From Saccharofermentans sp. (GTDB taxonomy: Bacteria; Bacillota; Clostridia; Saccharofermentanales; Saccharofermentanaceae), in contig JAEFBA010000012.1 in assembly GCA_016292145.1 (NCBI GenBank), positions 1 to 42,845 of the forward strand: 42,845 nt of DNA, in the 5' to 3' direction. Position numbers and translations under genes: made by a program. Numbering within the stretch: position 1 is the stretch's first letter; each line of letters starts with the position of its first letter. Under the pieces are notes generated by a model. The model was not told the DNA's origin, did no database searches, and saw only the letters and a program-made list of their open reading frames with translations. Shown here one piece after another: positions 26,577 through 35,006 of the stretch.

Positions 26577-26658
26577 ACTTAGTTCCCCACCTTTCAAATT
26601 ATCCCCTGCAATCTTTCGAAAAGTACTTGTATTGTTATAAATATCCTAAGCCTGAAAA

Positions 26659-29043
26659 CTACATCTCCCTTACATATTTAGATGTTCTGTCATTTATGTA
26701 TCTTATGGCATCTTCAAGTGAACGGTCGCCTGCATAGTATGGTGCGAGTTCTTCAAAAACAAATTGTACGATCGTATAGTCCTCGTAATAGTAAGTCGAG
26801 ATCGAAGACAGGCTGTTCTTAAAGCTCTCACGCATGTCAGCTGTTGCTTCCTTGTAGCCATAAGCCTTGTCTAAACCAGCCGCCGGCAAAAACGTTCCGT
26901 TCTTAACCTTTTCCTGGTAATCATTAAATGCTTCGTTATGGAGTCTTGCCAGAGTATCAATGTTTTTGTCCATTATCTCCTTGTTGGTTACTATATGCCT
27001 GAATGAACAGTCACCGGTATTGAATGCGGTACCTGCAAAAAGATAATTAATAAACTTCTTACACCCGTCCTTAACATCAGTAGCAGCTGATACTGATATC
27101 GTCTCACGCGCTACAAATCTCGGACCGGCTGCGTCTGCTGAAGGTGTTCCGATAATGCTGTAATGATCTTGGGAATTGTAGCAGTCCTGCACAAAATCCA
27201 GGTAATCATTAATCTTCGCGTAATAACATTTACCTCTGTATCTGTTCCAATCGTTTAAGTAATCTTCAGGCGTGCTGTCCAGATCATCGTAGTTGAAGTT
27301 CTCTTTTGCATATTCGGCTGCGGTACGGAACTGTTCCGTTCCGAATTCTATCTTGTCCCCTTCGATGGCACTCTTTGTATCTATACATGAGAGGATAAAT
27401 GCTTTCTTGTTATAGTATGTTGAGTTCGGATAATCATAGGGCGAGAAGCCTTTCATTTCATCCTTTATCAGCTTGCCGTATTCTTCGAAAGTGATCCCAA
27501 CGGCACCGTCCCTAACCATGTCTGTTTTTGTGACAAGGCCTTCGATCTCCAATGTAACCGGAAGGAAGTAGAGTTTGCCGCCAATCCTTCCTGCCTCAAT
27601 GATATTGCCGTACTGTTTTTCCATGATCTCAGGATCAAGAAAACCCGTAAGATCCATAAAGACTTCATCACGCATCGCATAGTTTTTCTGTATGCCGATA
27701 GCGAGGTCCGGCGCCTGATCGCCTTTAAGATCCTGTATCATCTTATAGACCTGCTGTTCATTCTTATCACCGGAAGCAAGCGCAGTTCTTCCCATTACGA
27801 ATCCGGTCTTATACTTATCCCATACTCTTATGAGATATTCATTGTCAGTTTTATTGAATTCAAATATGGCTTTGGCGAGATAATCCGTAACGCCTGAATT
27901 CAGAGGCAGTGCGAGTTCAACGATCTTTTTTCCTGCATGAGGATTCTTATCTGCCTTCTTAAGAACTCTGACATACTCATGATCAATGTATTCGAGACAA
28001 CCATAAGATATTACCTCGCCGTCCAGAATGACAGCTCTATCTTCCGTACAGTTCAGGACCGTGGAAAAAACACTGTATTTTTCATTTTGGATATCATAGA
28101 AATACGGTGTATACCAGTTGGTATCGATCACGGTCTTAGGCGTCATGGTATTATAATCGATCTTCACTATATTGCCGAGAGAATCGATCTTGCACATCTC
28201 ACCGTTATCAGTCATGGTGTATTCTGCGATGTTAACTGACTGGGTATCTATATCATTAAAAGACTTCTGGCTCTTAAGTTTTCCGTTATTAAGATCGAAT
28301 TCCATGTTGATGTTATCACGCGGTATAAAACCTGACATGTACAGGGAATTCTTAGTCTCATCTACAGAAAATCCTTCCAAAGAGTGTATAAGCTTTATTG
28401 ATGACGTATCAAGTTCGCAGACATACTCAGTATTCTTAAACAATATGAATTGATAATCCGTTTCTGCGCCGCTTCCGCAATCGAGCACAGCAAGAGTATA
28501 TTCACCTATGGTTTCTATTCTTGCAAAAGCGGAACCAGGTCTTCTGACCTTCTCTGCCTCTTTGTCAAAGACATCCTTTATATTCGAGACCAATCCTGTC
28601 TCAGGATCAAGGTCCGCAAATACAGGCCCGTGCTTTCCGGATGCATTAATATAGGCAATTAAATGCATGGTCTTTCCATCGCCGTCGAGCCCGAAAGAAT
28701 AGATGGTCATGATACAGAATTCATCCAACTCATTACTCGTAATTTCCTGACGGTTAAGCCGATTACCGTCATAGTCATACGAATCCAGAAAAGTCTTTAT
28801 TGAAGCCCACCCGTGGTATTTTACATATATGTTGAAAATCCTGTCATCACTTACACACAGACTGGATGCCTGTATGTCATCGCTTTTCCGAACATTTTTG
28901 TCCAGTTCGAACTTGGTGCATTCGTACCATGGATCATCAGCTTTGACTATCTTCTGTCCTTTCTTTTCCGCCGAACAGGATGTAAAAACAGACATCAGAA
29001 TAGCAAAACAGATAACCAATGCTAAAAGCCTGGATCTTCTCAT
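26659..29043 (-). CDS. solute-binding lipoprotein with N-terminal sensor-like domain, copy A
   Basis: This is the first paralogue in transcription order, 794 residues from the ATG at 29043. The frame opens at a TTG at 29103, but GGAGGGG lies just upstream of 29043 and the ATG there restores the shared 23-residue lipoprotein signal (VFTSC). DDPWYE and the DSLGNIVKIDYNTMT segment are present in the N-terminal half. The binding domain contains APDLAIGIQKNYAMRDE, KLYFLPVTLEIEGLVT and DRSLEDAIRYINDRTSKYV. The 155-bp region upstream holds two 19-bp direct repeats and is the most likely site of the array's main promoter. Confidence 0.75.
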   Translation of the reverse strand: MRRSRLLALVICFAILMSVFTSCSAEKKGQKIVKADDPWYECTKFELDKNVRKSDDIQASSLCVSDDRIFNIYVKYHGWASIKTFLDSYDYDGNRLNRQEITSNELDEFCIMTIYSFGLDGDGKTMHLIAYINASGKHGPVFADLDPETGLVSNIKDVFDKEAEKVRRPGSAFARIETIGEYTLAVLDCGSGAETDYQFILFKNTEYVCELDTSSIKLIHSLEGFSVDETKNSLYMSGFIPRDNINMEFDLNNGKLKSQKSFNDIDTQSVNIAEYTMTDNGEMCKIDSLGNIVKIDYNTMTPKTVIDTNWYTPYFYDIQNEKYSVFSTVLNCTEDRAVILDGEVISYGCLEYIDHEYVRVLKKADKNPHAGKKIVELALPLNSGVTDYLAKAIFEFNKTDNEYLIRVWDKYKTGFVMGRTALASGDKNEQQVYKMIQDLKGDQAPDLAIGIQKNYAMRDEVFMDLTGFLDPEIMEKQYGNIIEAGRIGGKLYFLPVTLEIEGLVTKTDMVRDGAVGITFEEYGKLIKDEMKGFSPYDYPNSTYYNKKAFILSCIDTKSAIEGDKIEFGTEQFRTAAEYAKENFNYDDLDSTPEDYLNDWNRYRGKCYYAKINDYLDFVQDCYNSQDHYSIIGTPSADAAGPRFVARETISVSAATDVKDGCKKFINYLFAGTAFNTGDCSFRHIVTNKEIMDKNIDTLARLHNEAFNDYQEKVKNGTFLPAAGLDKAYGYKEATADMRESFKNSLSSISTYYYEDYTIVQFVFEELAPYYAGDRSLEDAIRYINDRTSKYVREM

Positions 29044-29101
29044 AAATAATCCCCTCCGAAAACTACACCAGTAATTCCAAAAAGTCCTACTGTTCCCCAA
29101 C

Positions 29102-29174
29102 AATCGGTATCAAAATTATTTGAATACATCTTCATAGTAAAGTTCAATTACATCAAATCGGCATCAAAAGTATT
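29102..29174. repeat. two 19-bp direct repeats upstream of the lipoprotein array
   Basis: 29102-29120 and 29156-29174 match at 17 of 19 bases (pattern AATCGGyATCAAAAkTATT), 54 bp apart. They lie between the end of comF and the start of copy A, where the array's promoter is expected. I found no further copy in the window. A regulator-binding pair is plausible. Confidence 0.55.
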
Positions 29175-29198
29175 AACTTTTTTGGGGGATTGCTTTTA

Positions 29199-29999
29199 TC
29201 AGAAAGGCTCTGCATTCTTTACCGCTCTGTTACCCGCAAATGCAACACATAAAACTTTGGCTGCACCTGCTTTATACAGGGTCTTTGCCGCTTCATGAAG
29301 AGTTGCGCCTGTCGTAGCGACGTCATCTACGATGACAATTCTAAGGCCGGTCACATCCCAGCTGCTGCTAACTTCAAAAGCGCCTCTTACATTTCCTGCT
29401 CTCTTATTGCTGTCGTGTATCTCAGACTGCCTTCCGGTATCCCTGGTCCTTATAAGACAGTCTTCTGCCACGGGGACAGAGTTGATCCTTGATACAGGAT
29501 ATGCGATCTCATAGGCCTGGTTAAAGCCTCTTTCAGCTAACCTCTTCTCTGACAGAGGAATGGGAACAATCAGATCCGCTCTTATTCCTTCATCACGGAG
29601 GAACGATCCTAAGACCGTTCCAAACAGTCTTGCGAGTTCTTTGTTCTTTCCGAATTTGATGGCAGGCACGGCACGCTCCGGTATGCCTTTATACGGGAAA
29701 GGCATATAGAGCGCAAGGCCCGGACACGGGTCATTCTCGACCGGATTTGAAAGACACAGGAACCATCTTTTGTCCTCATCACTCGCATCAAGCCTGGAAA
29801 GGCACTTGCCGCAGATGTGGAGTTCAGGCTCCGTTCCGTAGAGCTCAGTATAAAGCCTGTCGTAGTTCACAAACCGCTCTTCGGTATCAGAAACGCCGCC
29901 GCAGACCGGGCATTTGAAAGGAAGGATAAGATCCACCGCCCTCTTAAATGCTTCTCTTACTTCGATCGGGATTACTTTTTTGGTATCTGCTCTCCGCAC
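29199..29999 (-). CDS. comF: ComF family phosphoribosyltransferase-like protein
   Basis: ComF proteins are needed for natural transformation and are thought to help DNA entry or single-strand handling in the cytoplasm. The 266-residue protein has an N-terminal four-cysteine zinc site (CPVCGG and CGKC), then a type I phosphoribosyltransferase fold with VPIPLSEKRLAERGFNQA and the PRPP loop VIVDDVATTGATL. The GTG start at 29999 overlaps the recD2 stop (TAGTG), so the two are translationally coupled. The lone TTGTCG motif upstream of recD2 does not form the triple operator seen at comEA. Confidence 0.93.
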   Translation of the reverse strand: MRRADTKKVIPIEVREAFKRAVDLILPFKCPVCGGVSDTEERFVNYDRLYTELYGTEPELHICGKCLSRLDASDEDKRWFLCLSNPVENDPCPGLALYMPFPYKGIPERAVPAIKFGKNKELARLFGTVLGSFLRDEGIRADLIVPIPLSEKRLAERGFNQAYEIAYPVSRINSVPVAEDCLIRTRDTGRQSEIHDSNKRAGNVRGAFEVSSSWDVTGLRIVIVDDVATTGATLHEAAKTLYKAGAAKVLCVAFAGNRAVKNAEPF

Positions 30000-32347
30000 T
30001 ATTTATTCCTGCGGAAATCAACGGTCTTCAAAAGGTCTTTTAAGCACGTCTGCCGGGTGTCGCCCTTAGGCGCCTTCAAGAACTTCTGAAGCGTTCCTTC
30101 AAGCTCAACGATGGTAACGTTCATCCTGCCCCTCGTTACCGCCGTATAGAGCAGGCTGCGCTTATACAGGAGCATATTCATCTTGCCCAAAGCGATTATG
30201 ACCCTGTCAAATTCGCAGCCCTGTGATTTATGTACCGTAACGGCATAAGCAAGATCAATGTTCTCCAGGAGCTTTCCCTTATACTCCGCTGACTTGCCTT
30301 CATCAAAAGTTATGGTGCAGCTGCCCTTCACAGGGTCGATGTCACTTACAACTCCGAGTTCGCCGTTGAATATGCCCTGCAAAACCTCACCCGTAACAGG
30401 ATCTATCCATTCGGTCTGGTAATCGTTCTTATTCTGCATGACCTTGTCGCCGACATGAAGCGTCAGGCTCTGGCCACGCTTAATAACTTTCAGTTCATCT
30501 TTTACTTCAAGTGCCTGGATCAGCTTATTAAGCTGGACCGTACCAAGAGCAACATTCTCATTCTTCGTGGGCGTAAGACAGATAAGATCTTCGTCCTTGT
30601 GCTCCAGAATAAGCCTTGCTATGGTCTCCTGAGCTTCCTCTTCGGTCTTGCAGGAGATTATCTCAAAATCACCGCCGCAGTTCTCAGGCATTGTGCCTTC
30701 AAGTATGCGTTCAGCGTTGACAGCAATAGACCCGTCATCTGCCTGTCTGTGCAGCGCATCAAGCCTTATCTTCGGAATGGAATCGCAGGACAAGAGATCT
30801 CTCAGGATATCACCTGAACCTACGGACGGAAGCTGGTCCGGGTCACCTACCAGTATTATCGAAGTGCCTTTATCCACGGCATCGAGAAGGTGCCTGAACA
30901 GCATCGTATCGACCATCGACATCTCATCGATGACTATTACCCTGCACACAATAGGATTATCTTTCCCGTGCACGAAAAGAAGGCTGTTATACTGCCCCGC
31001 CCTGTCGTCGGGAAGCAGGTCTTCATCGTCTGATTTAATTGTATTCCTGACGCCCAAGAGCCTGTGTATCGTGGAAGCATCTGTACCGCTCGCCTCCGAC
31101 AGTTTCTTCGCTGCTCTCCCGGTAGGCGCTGCAAATACGCAGCTGATCTTATTGCGTCTGAAATATTCTCCAAGAACGCCCATAATGGTGGTCTTGCCGG
31201 TGCCGGGGCCGCCCGTAATTACGCTTATCGGACTGTACATGCAAAGATACAGGGCATCGAGCTGGGACTTGTCGGGAATGATACCGAGATCTGACGCAAC
31301 TTCCTTGATTATCCTGTCGCTCTCATCCCTTGCCGGAGGATTAGTCCTCGTCTTAAGCATCTCGTTTATGCGTCTCTCGATCGCAAGCTCGGACGCGAAA
31401 TAACTCATAGTCGCAAAGCGCGCATCGTTGTCTTCCACATCGCACACCGCGCACTTTCCGTTATCGTATTTATATACTGCGATCCTCTTGTCTTCTATCG
31501 CAAGTGACGCCGCATCCCTGAACACACCGGAGAACTGCTCTGAGGTTATTTTCGATTCATGCAGATTAACGTATTCAAGCGCTCTTTTCCTGACATCCTG
31601 AGGCATGAGAGCCGTAGACTTCGTATCCTCGTGAAGATACATGCATGCCTGATAAAGCGCTGCAGCGATCCTCTCTTTGGCAGTGATCTCCATTCCTTCG
31701 CCGAGAGCTATACGGTCAAGGATCTCAAAGCCTGCGATACCATGCCCCATAAGGGCATAAGGTCTCTTGCGTATCTCTTCGCAGTCGAGCTTATCCGTAT
31801 TGTTAAGGAGCTTTATCTGAGCCTGCGAAAAGCCCATGAGCTTAGCTTCGAGGCCCTGATCGAAGAACTCATATTTATCGACTATCTGATCGCATATGGC
31901 GATCGCTCTGGAAGAAGTAAGACCGCTCACTTCAGAAGCTGCAAGTTCAGGCGTCTCTGTAAGGACCTTCAGGATATCTTTGCCGAACTTCTCAGCGAGA
32001 GCTTCGGCAGTGGTCTTGCCCAGACCGCTTATGTTATCTGCAAGAAATGATGCGATAAGAAGCGTATCGCCGGCATCCTCATCGACTTTGATCTTCTTTA
32101 ATGTGACCTGAGGTCTGTTGTTCCATTCCGTAACCTTGCCGGAGATTATGTATGAGCCGCCTTCAACGATATCGACCTTGGATCTGCCTGCCACGGTAAA
32201 TCTTCCGTCACACAGGAAAGAGACAAAATTATTGGCCTTCCTCGGGCAGAAGACCTTGATGCAAGTAACCTTTGCATCCTCGATCTCACTGCCGATATCA
32301 GCGACCGTCAAAGTGAGCTTCTTATCTTCCTTTGAGTCGTTCTTCAT
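29999..32347 (-). CDS. recD2: RecD2-type ATP-dependent DNA helicase
   Basis: This is a 5'-3' SF1B helicase acting in DNA repair and recombination outside RecBCD. The 782-residue length matches RecD2. The N-terminal OB-like segment (about residues 15-90) is followed by helix-hairpin-helix repeats (NISGLGKTTAEALAEKFG), the Walker A motif ITGGPGTGKTTI near residue 380, Walker B VIDEMSMVD and the C-terminal AYAVTVHKSQGCEFD. The frame begins with a TTG at 32404, but homologous sequence starts only at the ATG at 32347 (MKNDSKEDKKL), so that is chosen. The metK terminator lies just upstream. It is coupled to comF by a one-base overlap. Confidence 0.94.
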   Translation of the reverse strand: MKNDSKEDKKLTLTVADIGSEIEDAKVTCIKVFCPRKANNFVSFLCDGRFTVAGRSKVDIVEGGSYIISGKVTEWNNRPQVTLKKIKVDEDAGDTLLIASFLADNISGLGKTTAEALAEKFGKDILKVLTETPELAASEVSGLTSSRAIAICDQIVDKYEFFDQGLEAKLMGFSQAQIKLLNNTDKLDCEEIRKRPYALMGHGIAGFEILDRIALGEGMEITAKERIAAALYQACMYLHEDTKSTALMPQDVRKRALEYVNLHESKITSEQFSGVFRDAASLAIEDKRIAVYKYDNGKCAVCDVEDNDARFATMSYFASELAIERRINEMLKTRTNPPARDESDRIIKEVASDLGIIPDKSQLDALYLCMYSPISVITGGPGTGKTTIMGVLGEYFRRNKISCVFAAPTGRAAKKLSEASGTDASTIHRLLGVRNTIKSDDEDLLPDDRAGQYNSLLFVHGKDNPIVCRVIVIDEMSMVDTMLFRHLLDAVDKGTSIILVGDPDQLPSVGSGDILRDLLSCDSIPKIRLDALHRQADDGSIAVNAERILEGTMPENCGGDFEIISCKTEEEAQETIARLILEHKDEDLICLTPTKNENVALGTVQLNKLIQALEVKDELKVIKRGQSLTLHVGDKVMQNKNDYQTEWIDPVTGEVLQGIFNGELGVVSDIDPVKGSCTITFDEGKSAEYKGKLLENIDLAYAVTVHKSQGCEFDRVIIALGKMNMLLYKRSLLYTAVTRGRMNVTIVELEGTLQKFLKAPKGDTRQTCLKDLLKTVDFRRNK

Positions 32348-32395
32348 TGCCTGCTCTTCCCGTAAACTTTTCCAAATGCTAACAGTAAAAGCTCG

Positions 32396-32440
32396 ACAAA
32401 ACAATAAGCCCGGCCAAAGTTGAGACTCTGACCGGGCCTT
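32396..32440 (-). terminator. metK terminator
   Basis: On the minus strand AAGGCCCGG and CCGGGCTT form the stem, followed by TTATTGTTTTG. It lies 23 bases past the metK stop. Confidence 0.75.
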
Positions 32441-32462
32441 AAATGCTGATTATGTCCTCTTA

Positions 32463-33653
32463 TCAGATACCGGCGAGCTTTCTGATCTCTTCTGCCTTAT
32501 CTGTCTTCTCCCAGGGGAGTTCGATATCCGTTCTTCCGAAGTGGCCGTAGCTTGCTGTCTTAGCATAGATAGGTCTTCTAAGATCAAGATCCCTGATGAT
32601 GGCTGCAGGTCTTAAGTCGAATACCTTGTTGACGATCTCAGTGATCTTCTCATCGCTGATCTTACCTGTATCAAATGTATCTACCATTACGGATACGGGC
32701 TTTGCAACACCGATCGCATATGCAACCTGTACCTCGCACTCTGAAGCAATGCCTGATGCTACGATGTTCTTTGCGATATAACGCATCATGTAGCATGCTG
32801 AACGGTCAACCTTCGTAGGATCCTTACCGGAGAAGCATCCGCCGCCGTGACGTGCAAAACCGCCGTATGTATCAACGATGATCTTTCTGCCTGTAAGACC
32901 GGAGTCACCCTGAGGTCCGCCTACTACGAATCTGCCTGTAGGATTGATGTAGATCTTAGTATTCTCATCCATGAGATCTGCAGGAATGACAGCCTTGATG
33001 ACGTTCTCCTTGATATAATCCTCAAGATATTCGAGAGTTACGTCAGCGCTGTGCTGTGTTGAGATAACGACTGCATCGATCCTCTTAACCTTATCGTTCT
33101 CATACTCGACAGTAACCTGTGACTTACCGTCAGGTCTTAAAAAGTCGGCACCGTTCTTACGTACTTCAGTAAGGCGGATCGTGAGCTTGTGAGCAAGAGC
33201 TATCGGCATAGGCATAAGCTCAGGAGTATCATCGTTTGCATAACCGAACATCATGCCCTGGTCGCCTGCACCTGTATCGAGTTCCTTTTCGCCGCCGTGA
33301 CGTGCCTCATAAGACTCGTTAACGCCCATGGCGATGTCGGGAGACTGCTCGTCGATAGATGTAAGGACGGCGCATGAGTGGCTGTCAAAGCCCATCTCGC
33401 TTGAGTTATAGCCGATCTCCTTTACCGTATTTCTAACGATGGAAGGAATATCAACATATGCTGATGTGGTGATCTCGCCCATAACGAGTACCATGCCTGT
33501 CGTTGTGCATGTCTCGCATGCAACACGTGCTGTCGGATCCTGCTCTAAGATGGCATCAAGCACGCTGTCAGAGATCTGGTCGCAGATCTTGTCGGGATGT
33601 CCCTCAGTAACTGATTCGGAAGTGAACAGCCAGTTTCCTTTTTTATTTCTCAT
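32463..33653 (-). CDS. metK: S-adenosylmethionine synthetase
   Basis: MetK makes SAM from methionine and ATP. The 396-residue protein has [28 protein letters not shown] and [19 protein letters not shown], all catalytic signatures. The ATG at 33653 follows AAAGGAAAG. It is monocistronic, with a consensus promoter, an S-box riboswitch with its own terminator in the leader, and a terminator at its end. Its product feeds the methyltransferases of the cell and closes the feedback loop through the riboswitch. Confidence 0.98.
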   Translation of the reverse strand: MRNKKGNWLFTSESVTEGHPDKICDQISDSVLDAILEQDPTARVACETCTTTGMVLVMGEITTSAYVDIPSIVRNTVKEIGYNSSEMGFDSHSCAVLTSIDEQSPDIAMGVNESYEARHGGEKELDTGAGDQGMMFGYANDDTPELMPMPIALAHKLTIRLTEVRKNGADFLRPDGKSQVTVEYENDKVKRIDAVVISTQHSADVTLEYLEDYIKENVIKAVIPADLMDENTKIYINPTGRFVVGGPQGDSGLTGRKIIVDTYGGFARHGGGCFSGKDPTKVDRSACYMMRYIAKNIVASGIASECEVQVAYAIGVAKPVSVMVDTFDTGKISDEKITEIVNKVFDLRPAAIIRDLDLRRPIYAKTASYGHFGRTDIELPWEKTDKAEEIRKLAGI

Positions 33654-33669
33654 TTTCTTTCCTTTCTAC

Positions 33670-33685
33670 CATTGCCTTGGCAATG
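33670..33685 (-). promoter_or_regulatory. 16-bp palindrome between riboswitch terminator and metK ribosome site
   Basis: CATTGCCTTGGCAATG is a perfect palindrome of two 8-base arms (CATTGCC and GGCAATG around a central TT). It follows the terminator U-tract and sits directly before the ribosome site. It is not part of the standard S-box and might serve as a second control or stability hairpin. Confidence 0.45.
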
Positions 33686-33713
33686 AAAAAAACCTCCTCC
33701 CGAAAGGAGAAGG
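33686..33713 (-). terminator. riboswitch-controlled terminator of metK
   Basis: On the minus strand CCTTCTCC and GGAGGAGG pair (one G-U) around a short loop and are followed by seven U residues. This is the expression platform of the upstream S-box. Confidence 0.85.
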
Positions 33714-33718
33714 CCAAC

Positions 33719-33833
33719 GCTTAATGTATCGATCCTCATCTTTCAGGTTTCCCTGCCGGAATTGGCACCGCTGCTTTCCGCGGTTGCCGGGCTCATAACG
33801 GGCCGGTCCCTAGAGCCACTCTTGATAAGCAAG
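33719..33833 (-). promoter_or_regulatory. SAM-I (S-box) riboswitch aptamer
   Basis: On the minus strand the conserved S-box blocks appear in order: CTTATCAAGAGTGGC, AGGGACCGGCCC, GAGCCCGGCAACC, GGTGCCAATTCC, GCAGG and GATGAG. High SAM stabilises the aptamer and permits the terminator at 33686-33713 to form, shutting off metK. Confidence 0.93.
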
Positions 33834-33853
33834 ATTTATATTGTAACGACAAG

Positions 33854-33882
33854 ATTGTACTTATACCTTTGCTCTTTGTCAA
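33854..33882 (-). promoter_or_regulatory. metK promoter
   Basis: TTGACA (33882-33877), exactly 17 bp, then TACAAT (33859-33854) on the minus strand. It is near-perfect sigma-A consensus. Transcription should start near 33847, just before the riboswitch. Confidence 0.85.
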
Positions 33883-34004
33883 TCATCAATATTCCTATTG
33901 TCCTGATAGGATGAAAAAGTTCTCGAAAATCTGTCCCCAAAAGCGATTTGTTAATAATAATAATTAATTTATTACCCCCTCGAAAAGGCTGTTTACGCGT
34001 TTTT

Positions 34005-34062
34005 CCTTGTCGGTTTTTGTCGTATTTTGTCGCTTCTATCAAGGCTTTCAGGGCCTTACAAT
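34005..34062 (+). promoter_or_regulatory. Flp locus promoter with triple TTGTCG operator shared with comEA
   Basis: TTGTCG begins at 34007, 34017 and 34027, one DNA turn apart. The -35 position (34034-34039, TTCTAT) is poor, while the -10 box TACAAT (34057-34062) is good. The -10 begins exactly 50 bp after the first half-site, as at comEA. The arrangement fits a response-regulator-type activator bound next to the -35 region. The predicted start near 34069 gives a leader of about 29 nt with AAGGAGGA at 34083-34090. Confidence 0.65.
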
Positions 34063-34097
34063 CCTGCTTAAGAACCATAGTTAAGGAGGAACGGTAA

Positions 34098-35006
34098 ATG
34101 GCATTTACGATCAAGATCTATGAGAAGAATGAATACATATCGGAACTTTTGAAGAAGAGACTCAAGAGTTTCTTCCCCGATGCCTATATCGTTAATCCTT
34201 ACTTTGACGATCAGGATCAGGAAACAAGATTCAGCGATTATGAGAGAGTCTTATACGATCCCAAAGATATAAGCAAGGAAGAACTTTCCTCATTTTCAGT
34301 CTCACCCATTAGGCTTACGGAAGACGGCGGGATAATTGATTGTGCCCGATTTATCCCCATGATCAGGAAGAATGCGGAATCCCCCTCTTTTCTCGCACCT
34401 GTCACGGGTTCTTTGACCGCCGTCATTCCGTTCGTCTACTCGGATGTAAGAGACAGATATATCTGCAGCTTAGGACATGATCTGTCAGGAGCAGACTTTA
34501 ACATCAGGCTCGATTTCACGAGCAAGATCAGATCTCTATGGAGGTCTCCTGCAGGTTCTAACATGACAGCACTTCTGGAGGCATGCAGGTCAAAGAAGTT
34601 CGAGCCCGAAGACATCCTAAAGTACTGCAATATGGATGATGCAGGTTTCCTCACACCGGGAAGCTGCATGAATAATGATGATGTCTATGATATCGGCGTA
34701 TCACGTTCTATGACTCTCATGAACCATGCAGCAACACTCGCACACTCAAACAGGAGGTTCGTGAACGTCATATCTGTCGTCGAAGGCTTCAGGACAAATG
34801 ATCTTCCGGAACTCTTAAGCAGCTGCGACAAGGTTACCATTCTGCTGCCCGCCATAAATGCAGGTGAAGACATTGGTTCCAAGGACCTTATCGCGCAGCT
34901 TACCAAAGCCCTCGGAAGAGAGCGGATCTCCGTCTTCTATGCAGATGACATTTATGATCCCGGCATTCTCGATATCAGGTTAAGTCCCGGGAGACAGGCC
35001 GTATGA
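34098..35006 (+). CDS. TadZ-like protein with degenerate ATPase site, first gene of the Flp locus
   Basis: I cannot name this 302-residue protein by motif alone. The N-terminal 100 residues resemble a receiver-like domain (IKIYEKNEYISELLKKRL, as in TadZ/CpaE). The rest resembles a MinD/TadZ fold: AVIPFVYSD where a P-loop would be, then LGHDLSGADFNIRLD, NMTALLEACRSKK, DAGFLTPGSCMNN, and FVNVISVVEG followed by KVTILLPAINAGED. No GKTT-type Walker A is present, so it would be a pseudo-ATPase. TadZ proteins place the pilus machine in the cell, and its position directly before the CpaF ATPase supports that role. It overlaps cpaF by ATGA. Confidence 0.55.
   Translation: MAFTIKIYEKNEYISELLKKRLKSFFPDAYIVNPYFDDQDQETRFSDYERVLYDPKDISKEELSSFSVSPIRLTEDGGIIDCARFIPMIRKNAESPSFLAPVTGSLTAVIPFVYSDVRDRYICSLGHDLSGADFNIRLDFTSKIRSLWRSPAGSNMTALLEACRSKKFEPEDILKYCNMDDAGFLTPGSCMNNDDVYDIGVSRSMTLMNHAATLAHSNRRFVNVISVVEGFRTNDLPELLSSCDKVTILLPAINAGEDIGSKDLIAQLTKALGRERISVFYADDIYDPGILDIRLSPGRQAV

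Larger units (their letters stand above)
16844..29043 (-). repeat. array of five tandem paralogous lipoprotein genes
   Basis: The five genes of 794-799 codons lie head to tail with gaps of 82, 73, 19 and 80 bp. They share protein layout, signal length, a G-rich ribosome site of the GTGGGGA type, and an ending of (R/K/S)EM-stop. Leaders also share pieces: GGAACAGTAG precedes copies A and E, and GGGATAAT followed by GTGGGG precedes B and C. This points to duplication of whole transcription units. Confidence 0.85.

Noticed and set aside
16844-29043. lipoprotein array as a transposon or integrated element
   Set aside because: No transposase, integrase, terminal inverted repeats or flanking direct repeats were found; tandem duplication explains it better.
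30648-31403. 251-codon plus-strand open frame
   Set aside because: It is antisense to the helicase core of recD2; a codon-bias shadow.
32394-32401. TTTTGTCG upstream of recD2-comF as a third copy of the competence operator
   Set aside because: Only one half-site is present. The positions 10 bp on either side do not match and no -10 box lies in the shared register. It also falls in the tail of the metK terminator.
33847-33852. TTGTCG just downstream of the metK -10 box
   Set aside because: A single half-site without 10-bp partners, at the transcription start of a housekeeping gene; chance occurrence is likely.
33836-34114. 92-codon minus-strand frame across the metK-Flp gap
   Set aside because: It covers the metK promoter and the Flp operator, lacks a ribosome site and has no recognisable protein features.
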